The notes beneath the pieces were generated by a model, which saw only the letters and a program-made list of their open reading frames with translations, was not told the origin of the DNA and searched no databases. The position numbers and the translations under genes were made by a program. DNA of 10,029 nt from an uncultured Prevotella sp. (GTDB lineage Bacteria; Bacteroidota; Bacteroidia; Bacteroidales; Bacteroidaceae): NCBI GenBank assembly GCA_900554835.1, contig USJD01000127.1, forward strand, positions 1 to 10,029, read 5' to 3'. This document shows positions 1 to 6,476 of the stretch, piece by piece. The first letter of the stretch is position 1; each line of letters starts with the position of its first letter.

Positions 1-11
1 CTTGTTTTAGT

Positions 12-19
12 TACCTTTG
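12..19 (+). promoter_or_regulatory. Possible Bacteroidetes -7 box facing into the leader
   Basis: TACCTTTG fits the Bacteroidetes primary sigma -7 pattern TAnnTTTG on the plus strand. A transcript from it would run rightward through the leader and antisense to cas2. The matching -33 element would lie outside the window, so this is only half a promoter. The 5-base consensus is short enough to occur by chance. Confidence 0.2.
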
Positions 20-67
20 CGAGGGAAATCATTTTCGTTTTATAGAGGAAAGATATAAAAAAATCTT

Positions 68-102
68 CAGAAAAATGTCGATGCCTAAAGATATTTTTTC
101 TG
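68..102 (-). terminator. Weak A/T-rich hairpin with T tract
   Basis: On the minus strand an 8-bp stem (CAGAAAAA pairing with TTTTTCTG, plus-strand arms 68-75 and 95-102) encloses a 19-nt loop. It is followed, after a few bases, by seven T residues. That arrangement could end the cas transcript, but the stem is mostly A-T and the loop is long. It also overlaps the candidate leader promoter box, so the two readings compete. Confidence 0.2.
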
Positions 103-116
103 CGACCTTACGACAA
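86..116 (-). promoter_or_regulatory. Candidate leader promoter for pre-crRNA
   Basis: On the minus strand a TTG (plus-strand 114-116) is followed after exactly 20 nt by TATCTTTA (plus-strand 86-93). This is one base off the Bacteroidetes -7 consensus TAnnTTTG, with the usual -33/-7 spacing. Transcription would start near position 80 and run leftward out of the window into the expected array. The seventh-to-eighth position deviation (A for G) weakens the call. Confidence 0.3.
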
Positions 117-129
117 CCTGCCTATTTAT

Positions 130-167
130 GGAGGTTTCAATAAGTCAAAGAACACTTTCGGAGGTTT
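130..167. repeat. Paired GGAGGTTT leader elements
   Basis: The octamer GGAGGTTT occurs at 130-137 and again at 160-167, exactly 30 nt apart, both in the gene-free segment after cas2. Flanking bases differ, so these are short isolated motifs rather than CRISPR repeats. They could be binding sites used in spacer integration or transcription, but two octamers in about 200 bp may also be chance. Confidence 0.3.
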
Positions 168-177
168 TTCCGAACCT
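157..177. other. Two mutually exclusive small hairpins
   Basis: TTCGGA (157-162) pairs perfectly with TCCGAA (169-174) across a 6-nt loop. Alternatively AGGTT (162-166) pairs with AACCT (173-177), also across a 6-nt loop. The two stems share bases and cannot form together. The segment includes the second GGAGGTTT element. No poly-U follows in either direction, so a simple terminator is unlikely. Confidence 0.3.
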
Positions 178-211
178 AGAAACGGCAAAATAGAACCACA
201 TCGACAACTCT

Positions 212-475
212 TTATAAGAAATTATCGGTAGTCATTCTTTCTTTTCCAAGAATCTGTTTGTTCATATTATACCCCATTTTATTGGTGAAAACAATAACAC
301 TATCCTCGGATTCATCAATGATAGCTTTCATCTTCATTTGCAATTCCCGAAGTTTAGCTTCAGATAATTCTCCCTCCAAAACTGAGTTCTGAATCCAACA
401 CAAATACTGGCGGCAAAGCTTCAACATTTTGCCAACTCGCTTCTCACCTACATCGTAAACTATAATCACATACAT
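212..475 (-). CDS. cas2: CRISPR-associated endoribonuclease-fold protein Cas2
   Basis: This is the structural partner of Cas1 in the spacer integration complex. A Cas2 dimer bridges two Cas1 dimers, and together they insert new spacers at the leader end of the array. The 87-residue length is typical. The N terminus is a hydrophobic strand ending in YDV with the family aspartate at D8, and the middle reads WIQNSVLEGELS (27-38), a pattern characteristic of Cas2. The C-terminal strand SVIVF (59-63) completes the ferredoxin-like fold. The start is ATG at 475-473, one base after the cas1 stop, so translation is almost certainly coupled to cas1. It is the last gene of the operon, and the leader-like region follows its TAA. 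Confidence 0.95.
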   Translation of the reverse strand: MYVIIVYDVGEKRVGKMLKLCRQYLCWIQNSVLEGELSEAKLRELQMKMKAIIDESEDSVIVFTNKMGYNMNKQILGKERMTTDNFL

Positions 476-476
476 A

Positions 477-1493
477 TCACCAATACATTTTAAAAGGTTT
501 ATATTCTTCTATTCCCAAAATATCTTTCAGTAGCTTATAGCATTCAAGTTTTATAAGATGCTTATAGCTTACATTACGTCCTAAAGAACGATGACGGAAC
601 GTCTCGTCATATCGCTCTTCCATAGCCTTTACAAAAATCTTCTTTCCCTTTTCGTTCAAAAGACATTTGTTGAGTTTCTTATCAAAATGACTGGTGCTTA
701 AAGCATGCTTATTGAGTACCTTGAAGATGACTCTATCCACGATAATAGGTTTGAAGATCTCGGATATATCCAGACATAACGAAAAACGCCTTTCTCCTGG
801 AGTATGCAGAAAGCTTATCGTTGGATTGAGCTGAGTTTGATGAACAGCTCGGAGAGTTTCGGTATAGCACATCATATTGCCAAAAGAAATGAGAGCATTT
901 ACCTCGTTCTCTGGCGGTTGCTTGGTTCTTGATCCCATGTTGAAATCATCGAGAATGATATCGAATGCAGCATAATATGCCTGTCTGATATTTCCCTCAA
1001 TTCCCATTATCTCATCTACAGCCTTAGCATCAGGTAAAGTATTACTCAATCTTTTAATAGTATCGATAATATCTTGCAGGTCTTTTCCTCTACGATTATA
1101 ATAGTTGAGGTTCATAACCATATTCCAAGCAGCCCCCTGAATGAACTTTCGAGCCAATTCAACTCTTTTCTTCTTGTTTTGGTATGCAGATGTTTGTGCC
1201 AACAATGCCTTGCCAGAAAGAAGACTTTCCCTTGGCATGAAGCTTCCGGTATAGTTCTCATAATAGTCGAAGAAGTGGACAGGAATACCTTTCTGTCCCA
1301 GAAAGTTGAACAAAGCGCTATTTGCCCGCAGACTTCCAAAGGCATACAGTTCCGCAACATCCTCAATAGGAATGTATCGAGGTTGCTGCTTGATTTCTTC
1401 ATTATCTTCATTCACGATAACAGGCGTGAACTTCAGCGTATTATCTCTGCGTTCCATGATGCCTGGATTGAACAGATAGAAACTTCTTTTCAT
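477..1493 (-). CDS. cas1: CRISPR integrase Cas1 (type I-B)
   Basis: Cas1 is the metal-dependent integrase that joins protospacer ends to the first repeat. The reading frame opens 30 nt further upstream, but I start at ATG 1493-1491: this gives the family-like MKRSFYLFNPG N terminus and an ATGA overlap with the cas4 stop. The product has 338 residues, a normal length. The N-terminal beta domain is followed by the helical catalytic domain. The expected metal ligands are visible: E166 in EGNIRQAYY, H230 in SFLHTPGERRFSL, and D242/E245 in LDISEIFKP. The VDR motif (252-254) after the last ligand is also typical. With Cas4 and Cas2 it forms the adaptation module. Nothing suggests inactivation. Confidence 0.96.
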   Translation of the reverse strand: MKRSFYLFNPGIMERRDNTLKFTPVIVNEDNEEIKQQPRYIPIEDVAELYAFGSLRANSALFNFLGQKGIPVHFFDYYENYTGSFMPRESLLSGKALLAQTSAYQNKKKRVELARKFIQGAAWNMVMNLNYYNRRGKDLQDIIDTIKRLSNTLPDAKAVDEIMGIEGNIRQAYYAAFDIILDDFNMGSRTKQPPENEVNALISFGNMMCYTETLRAVHQTQLNPTISFLHTPGERRFSLCLDISEIFKPIIVDRVIFKVLNKHALSTSHFDKKLNKCLLNEKGKKIFVKAMEERYDETFRHRSLGRNVSYKHLIKLECYKLLKDILGIEEYKPFKMYW

Positions 1494-2008
1494 TCTTCTT
1501 CCTCCAACTCGTTTATATAACAAAAATCGAAATAACTACAATTCTTACAGATGCCTTTCTTAACTTTAGACGGGCAAACATCTTGAGAGATTATCTTAAT
1601 AATGTCCTTAGATATAACCTGAATGTCATCTCTATCAACATCTGTCAAGATTACTTCTTTTATCTTTCTCAAAAGAGGATATTCCAAGATGCCCTTCACG
1701 CCATCAATTCCATGTTGCTCGAAAACATACATGTAATATTTCAGTTGCCATTCATGAGCTTTATCCACCTTATTAGATTTCTTTATCTCGTGGATGACCT
1801 TGTTCTTGGCATCATAGTAATCTACTTTGATACCATCAATCTCCACTTCCTCATACTTTGATGTACGTTGCGGATAACTTGATTCATGCACCAGCTTTCC
1901 TTCATAGACCAAGTCTGATTCTTGTTCCATGTTGATGCCATTGGCAAACAGCCATAGTTTGCGATGGCAAAGCTGGTAGTAGTTGAAATGAGTGCCTGTT
2001 ATTGTCAT
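1490..2008 (-). CDS. cas4: CRISPR adaptation exonuclease Cas4
   Basis: Cas4 is a RecB-like nuclease with an iron-sulfur cluster. In type I systems it trims prespacers and helps choose those with the correct PAM and orientation, acting with Cas1-Cas2. The 172-residue length matches the short Cas4 of I-B. Cluster cysteines are C14 (YQLCHRK) and the C-terminal group C154, C157 and C163; C145 is an additional cysteine. The nuclease core shows H41, D63, the ExK pair E74/K76 in HEIKKS, and Q88 with Y91/Y92 in the QxxxY motif. The start ATG overlaps the cas3 stop as ATGA (2005-2008), and the stop overlaps the cas1 start the same way. The acidic C-terminal tail (ELEEEE) has no known role. Confidence 0.94.
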   Translation of the reverse strand: MTITGTHFNYYQLCHRKLWLFANGINMEQESDLVYEGKLVHESSYPQRTSKYEEVEIDGIKVDYYDAKNKVIHEIKKSNKVDKAHEWQLKYYMYVFEQHGIDGVKGILEYPLLRKIKEVILTDVDRDDIQVISKDIIKIISQDVCPSKVKKGICKNCSYFDFCYINELEEEE

Positions 2009-4422
2009 AAGTAATTATCCCCATCAATTATAATACCAGTATCAAAATTATAACATTTAGTAGATATTTTATAAAGGCCATTATAATCTTCACCTGAAGA
2101 TGTAATTGGTTTTGATTGATTTGGCTTAATCCTTATTTGTACAATCCGATTGGCCATCTTTTTTAATTGGTTGCTTAATTTTCTCTTATGGCATCGTATG
2201 ATAGATATCTTGTCATCATGTGAAAGAGATTCTTTTAAATTCTTCTGGTACTCCAGAAGTAATTCAAAGTTATTATCCTCACCATTACGAGGTACATAGT
2301 ACAAACATTCCTCACCAAATATATTATTGTCAACAAGTGAGAATTTTCCCACTTTTTCATACATGCATTGGCTTATATCCTCCATTAAATTATTTTTCAG
2401 TTTCTCTCCATAGGCTCCAAATATAAGTTGATCACATATTTTCTCAAAGAAGGCTTTCTGTATGTTTAACATATCCTTCTCTTCGCAATTTTCTGATTCA
2501 TAAAAAGATTCTCTTGAGAATTGTATCAACTCTTTATCAGGACCTCGATAAATCAGGCTTGAACGTTCCCCTTGATTCGTTCCTAATCTAACAACAACAA
2601 CTTTTCCCTTTTCTGCATTCTTCCCATTTCTATTGCAACGACCAGCAGATTGTACAATACTTGAAATGGTAGCAAAATCCCTATAAAGTACTGGAAAATC
2701 AATATCAACTCCCGCTTCGATAAGCTGAGTAGAGATAAGAACAACCTTATCACCTTGACATAGTTTCTCCTTAGCAATATAAATCTTCTGGCTTCGGTCG
2801 CTTGGAGTAAAATGCGTATTAAGAAGCAACACATTTGTGTCATCCATATTTCCAGTGATGAAATTGTATAAGTCTTTTGTATCCTGAATAGTATTCAAGA
2901 TAACAAGCACCGATTTCTCCTCCTGTAAAACTTGATGCCCCAACTGTTCAATATCTATAATCGACTTTTGTACCTCAACTGTATATCTGTTAAAAACAGG
3001 ATTCTCATAATGAGAAAGTGACAACAATTTAAATGGTTGTTCATAATCCAGAAAGAATTCCTTTGCCTCTTTATTGTCATCAGGCAATCGAAGAGCTGGC
3101 TGTGTAGCTGTAGAAACTATTGCAAAACTACCAGTCAGTTTACAGAATTTGTCTAAGTAAGCGATAAAAAATCCGTACAATCTTGGAGGTAAAGACTGTA
3201 TCTCATCCAAGAGAAAGACACAATTGGAAAAATTAGGTAATTTCATAAGTTCATGATTCTTATTACCCAATAGTGTCTCAAATATACGTACAAAAGTTGT
3301 AATTATGAATGGATAGCCAAAAGTATCTTCTTGAAACTCTAAAGCCTCTAATTCCTGTAACAACTTTTCAGAAGGATTTTCATCCAGTTCTTTCTGTATA
3401 TCATCAAAGCGTGTATTTGTAGATTTCGAGTCTATACGCTGAACGAAATATTCGTAACCTTTCAATATTTTCAACACTTCAGACTCAACTTGTTCAGTTA
3501 TCGACAAGAATGGCAATCCATAAATAATTCTTTTAGCCCCCTTCGATTTTATGATTTCGGAAGCTAAAGATAACAACATTAGTGTTTTGCCGGAACCTGT
3601 CGGTGCCGTCAACTCGAAAATCTGTTTTCCTTCTTTTAAACCTTTTCTAATACTATTGATGCTCTCCAGACGTATCTTAGTTCTCTCTATATTAAGTAAA
3701 GTTTGAGATTTAAGATTGTCAAGATAGCCCTGTAATATATCTGGATAGATATGAGAAAAGCTATTCAGATTTTGTTCATTCTCATCAAGCATGGATATCA
3801 TATCACCAGCATCACTTTTGTCAGCTTTTACCAATGCAGAGAAAATGCTTTGTATTTCTAAATAGAATCGTAAAGCAACATTATAATCATTTGGCTTATT
3901 TACTATTCTTTTAAAAAATAATCTAATTCTACCTTCTTCCATTGATGATGGCATAGATGGTTCAATGCCTAATAACTCAGCAAAGACATTACCAAAAGAT
4001 ATATGCTCCTTATCAAGAAAGGCATAAAGATTGCTTACTTCATAGCCCGAAAGAATAGGATTGCCATCATTTGGCATCATATCAGGTAAGTCCCCATGAT
4101 GTTTCGCAACAACAGTTATTAAAGATGTTAAGAAATTGTGCGAATTAAACTCATGTGGAACTTTAAACTTATCTGGATTTTTAATCAGAAACATGAGAAA
4201 AGCATACGCAGACAAATAGGCATGGTGATCATATCCTTTCGGACATAATCCATTTAGTTTCTCTTGAAAATTAGAATTAACCTTACCTATATCATGGAAG
4301 AGAGATACCAATCCTGCTGCATCAGAACTGGTAATTCTCTTTGATAATGAAGCCACATTTTCAAGATGTACTTTCAAAAGTTTTTCTGGATGTGAATAAC
4401 ATTTATTTAAATCAAAACCCAT
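2005..4422 (-). CDS. cas3: CRISPR effector nuclease-helicase Cas3
   Basis: Cas3 is recruited by Cascade after R-loop formation, nicks the displaced strand with its HD domain and degrades the target while translocating. The 805-residue protein has both parts fused. The HD nuclease occupies about residues 1-220: H11, the HD pair H43-D44 in LFHDIGK, H66/H67, H108/H109 in AKHHG and D201 in KADKSD. The SF2 helicase follows: Walker A APTGSGKT (273-280), motif II DEIQ (406-409), STAT (437-440), motif V around STQLIEAGVD (564-573) and motif VI QSAGRCNR (591-598). About 190 residues of C-terminal accessory domain end the protein. The start overlaps the cas5 end by 16 nt, the largest overlap in the operon. 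All catalytic motifs are intact. Confidence 0.96.
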   Translation of the reverse strand: MGFDLNKCYSHPEKLLKVHLENVASLSKRITSSDAAGLVSLFHDIGKVNSNFQEKLNGLCPKGYDHHAYLSAYAFLMFLIKNPDKFKVPHEFNSHNFLTSLITVVAKHHGDLPDMMPNDGNPILSGYEVSNLYAFLDKEHISFGNVFAELLGIEPSMPSSMEEGRIRLFFKRIVNKPNDYNVALRFYLEIQSIFSALVKADKSDAGDMISMLDENEQNLNSFSHIYPDILQGYLDNLKSQTLLNIERTKIRLESINSIRKGLKEGKQIFELTAPTGSGKTLMLLSLASEIIKSKGAKRIIYGLPFLSITEQVESEVLKILKGYEYFVQRIDSKSTNTRFDDIQKELDENPSEKLLQELEALEFQEDTFGYPFIITTFVRIFETLLGNKNHELMKLPNFSNCVFLLDEIQSLPPRLYGFFIAYLDKFCKLTGSFAIVSTATQPALRLPDDNKEAKEFFLDYEQPFKLLSLSHYENPVFNRYTVEVQKSIIDIEQLGHQVLQEEKSVLVILNTIQDTKDLYNFITGNMDDTNVLLLNTHFTPSDRSQKIYIAKEKLCQGDKVVLISTQLIEAGVDIDFPVLYRDFATISSIVQSAGRCNRNGKNAEKGKVVVVRLGTNQGERSSLIYRGPDKELIQFSRESFYESENCEEKDMLNIQKAFFEKICDQLIFGAYGEKLKNNLMEDISQCMYEKVGKFSLVDNNIFGEECLYYVPRNGEDNNFELLLEYQKNLKESLSHDDKISIIRCHKRKLSNQLKKMANRIVQIRIKPNQSKPITSSGEDYNGLYKISTKCYNFDTGIIIDGDNYL

Positions 4423-5117
4423 TGTTCAATCTCTTTATCATGAATAAATTCCCAATAATCTCCTTCTACGTTAAGCATATAAGAGCATTCTGGGTATATG
4501 ACATTTACATATTTTTCTGGCAAATTCCAAAAATCATTATTCTGATATGTCGGAAGTTTGTCAAAACCGATTCGAAAGTCATCGTCAATTATTTTCAACT
4601 TATGCTTATTCGCTATAACGAAACCTTCGGTCTCAAAATCACCATTACCCATCATTGTGAATTCTCCTTGACTAATGAAAGTCAATTCTGCAGGACAGTT
4701 AGCAATACCCAAATAAGGGTCGTAGATAGCATATCCTTCTAAAATCGCCTTCTGAAATTCATAGAATATACTTTGAGAACGTTCTCCATAGAGTCCCACA
4801 CAAACCTTGTAACTAACATCACGCAGCATTTCAAATGCTTTAGGTGATTTAATAGCTGTAGGGTTTATGGCCGTGTGAGACGTAAATCCACATGATGCTT
4901 TTTTTACAGGCTTTAGCAATTCAACACCATACAACAAGTCTTCAGACAACTGAGGAAAAAGAGATTTCATCTTCTTGCGTTCAATTCCTAAGACAGCACC
5001 AATCATTCCGATCAATGCTGTTTTAGGAATAAGGTCATGAGACAAAGGATTGTTATTGGTGTCAGGCTTTTTAAAATGAGCCCAATTACCATCTATCTTG
5101 AATTGAAAACCTTTCAT
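4407..5117 (-). CDS. cas5: Cascade subunit Cas5 (type I-B)
   Basis: Cas5 is the RAMP protein that caps the 5' handle of the crRNA at the foot of Cascade, contacting Cas8 and the first Cas7. The 236-residue product starts with the RRM-like strand FQFKIDGNWAHFKKPD. It then has the family signature PKTALIGMIGAVLG (31-44), equivalent to the P-P-T-T-L-x-G-M-I-G motif of I-B Cas5 proteins. Since a dedicated Cas6 is encoded in the same operon, this Cas5 is expected to be structural, not the crRNA processing enzyme as in I-C. Its ATG overlaps the cas7 stop as ATGA (5114-5117) and its TAA lies inside the start of cas3. Confidence 0.92.
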   Translation of the reverse strand: MKGFQFKIDGNWAHFKKPDTNNNPLSHDLIPKTALIGMIGAVLGIERKKMKSLFPQLSEDLLYGVELLKPVKKASCGFTSHTAINPTAIKSPKAFEMLRDVSYKVCVGLYGERSQSIFYEFQKAILEGYAIYDPYLGIANCPAELTFISQGEFTMMGNGDFETEGFVIANKHKLKIIDDDFRIGFDKLPTYQNNDFWNLPEKYVNVIYPECSYMLNVEGDYWEFIHDKEIEQWVLI

Positions 5118-6037
5118 AAGCTCATCTCTTCAAACTTCTCACCGTTTAGACTTTCCTTTATCTTGTCGATTTCAGTATAGAATCTTATTTTTTCAATCTT
5201 GTCATTCTTGGCAAGTTCCTGGAGTTTACTGAAATCGAAATCATAGTCGTCCATACTACGAATTTGCTCGTCTTTCAAACCTTCGTTCAGCTTAAGTTTT
5301 ATGGTTCTGTCAATTCCATAGAGTTTGTCAAAATCCTGTTTGTAGTCTATGACTAACAACAAAAGTGAATCTTGTCCGACTTTTGAACGAGAGAAAGAAC
5401 TTCCTTCTCCGCCTGTTCCATACCACAAAGCTTTAAACATTTTCTGCAGATCATCTTCTTTCAAATCTGTGTTTTTAGCAACAGTTGGATTAATCCATCC
5501 GTGAATTTGGACAACGGAATAAGGAACCAATGTTGTTGTTGATATGGCACCTTGCGCTTTATCATCCTTAGATGTAAAGTGAGACGTATTCTGATGCATT
5601 CTCAAGTTGACACGATTCAAGGATGGGTTAAGGGCTGCAAATTGAACAGGTCCTGTAAATTGGACATGCCCATTTACAAACTCTTGCTTACCAACTTTCA
5701 TATTTTTGTCTAGCGTTGATATACCACCAAACAATCTTACATCGATGAGTTCTTTCATTATTTCAGCAATGTCGGTCTTTTGATTAGTATTCCACTTCTG
5801 AGCAATCCATGTCAACACACCTTTAGAATCTGTTTTACCAGCTCCAGTGTTTTCTGAAACATAGATATGTTCACCCTCAATATCCTCAAGATATGTACGG
5901 ATAAATCTCTTAATTCGAACATCACTAACAAGAATTTTTTTCGTTTCCTCATCGTAGCGTTGTTCACCTGTAAATGGATCCCCATTGGGGATGTTGTATG
6001 ATGTTTCATACAAAAACAAAATTTCTGATTTCTTCAT
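5114..6037 (-). CDS. cas7: Cascade backbone subunit Cas7 (Csh2-like)
   Basis: Cas7 polymerises along the crRNA spacer and forms the backbone of Cascade. The 307-residue protein opens with the diagnostic Csh2-type sequence NIPNGDPFTGEQRYD (15-29) followed by SDVRIKRFIRTYL (38-50). Further family features are DVRLFGG (99-105), HVQFTGPVQF (124-133) and the glycine- and serine-rich loop GTGGEGSSFSRSK (207-219) before a hydrophobic strand. The string GAGKT at 65-69 resembles a P-loop but sits in an RNA-binding loop of a non-ATPase family and is coincidental. The start follows the cas8b stop by 4 nt, with AAAGAT just before the ATG. Confidence 0.95.
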   Translation of the reverse strand: MKKSEILFLYETSYNIPNGDPFTGEQRYDEETKKILVSDVRIKRFIRTYLEDIEGEHIYVSENTGAGKTDSKGVLTWIAQKWNTNQKTDIAEIMKELIDVRLFGGISTLDKNMKVGKQEFVNGHVQFTGPVQFAALNPSLNRVNLRMHQNTSHFTSKDDKAQGAISTTTLVPYSVVQIHGWINPTVAKNTDLKEDDLQKMFKALWYGTGGEGSSFSRSKVGQDSLLLLVIDYKQDFDKLYGIDRTIKLKLNEGLKDEQIRSMDDYDFDFSKLQELAKNDKIEKIRFYTEIDKIKESLNGEKFEEMSL

Positions 6038-6041
6038 ATCT

Positions 6042-6476
6042 TTAATTTTTATGGTTTATTTCATTAACTATCAAGTTAAGTTTGCTAACAGACTCTTTCA
6101 AGTCTTCATCGTCAGAATAATCTTTCATGATTTTTTCCAAACGTTTCTGAAATTCTTTTTTCTTATCCGTTGGCTCATATTTAAAATAGCCGTCCAAGAA
6201 ACCGAAAGACAATTCATCCTTGTCATATTCAGATTCAGAAATATTTGCCAAGTCATCAAAAACTTCAGCAGACATTACGCTCCACACACTGTCATGCATT
6301 ACAAGCTTCTGACAGAGGTCAGTAACAAATCTAATGCAATCCTCTTTTGTTGACACTCTTCTTGAAAGCAAGCCTACATAGTTCTTTTCAAAAGAACCAA
6401 TAAACTTTCTTAATGGCTGGGCCATCTTTCCTATTTTAAAGCCAAGCTTAAAACTACAAGAATTAGTTATTTCCAT
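6042..6476 (-). CDS. Candidate internally translated small subunit Cas11b
   Basis: In several I-B, I-C and I-D systems the small Cascade subunit is made from an internal start near the 3' end of cas8. Here ATG at 6476-6474 (Met548 of Cas8b) would give a 144-residue protein, the usual size. It lies just before the helix containing FKLGFKIGK, which is where the small-subunit-like part should begin. The preceding bases are strongly A/T-rich (AAATAAATTTATGG), the kind of unstructured context Bacteroidetes ribosomes favour. A second candidate is ATG 6425-6423 (Met565, 127 residues), preceded by AGGAAAG, which is more Shine-Dalgarno-like but would cut into that helix. No direct evidence of use is visible. 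Confidence 0.4.
   Translation of the reverse strand: MEITNSCSFKLGFKIGKMAQPLRKFIGSFEKNYVGLLSRRVSTKEDCIRFVTDLCQKLVMHDSVWSVMSAEVFDDLANISESEYDKDELSFGFLDGYFKYEPTDKKKEFQKRLEKIMKDYSDDEDLKESVSKLNLIVNEINHKN

Larger units (their letters stand above)
1..211 (-). promoter_or_regulatory. Probable CRISPR leader downstream of cas2
   Basis: This stretch has no credible reading frame. It lies directly after the last adaptation gene, where I-B loci usually keep the leader and array. It is A/T-rich and contains a Bacteroidetes-like promoter reading leftward (86-116), a repeated GGAGGTTT element 30 nt apart (130-137 and 160-167), two overlapping small hairpins (157-177) and an A/T-rich stem followed by a T tract (68-102). 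No CRISPR repeat occurs twice here, so the array, if present, begins beyond position 1. The leader assignment rests on position and composition. It could instead be an ordinary operon tail. Confidence 0.45.

Noticed and set aside
134..141. GTTTCAAT, resembling the end of many type I-B CRISPR repeats (ATTGAAAC on the other strand)
   Set aside because: It occurs once, with no second copy at repeat-like spacing and no visible palindrome; the true repeat of this locus is not in the window, so a degenerate repeat cannot be claimed.
1074..1520. 148-residue plus-strand frame opposite cas1
   Set aside because: It has no family resemblance, and the opposite strand encodes Cas1 with all catalytic residues, so it is a shadow.
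5831..5845. GAGKT string in Cas7 that looks like a Walker A P-loop
   Set aside because: Cas7 is an RNA-binding RAMP protein with no ATPase fold; no Walker B follows and the surrounding family motifs clearly give Csh2-type Cas7.
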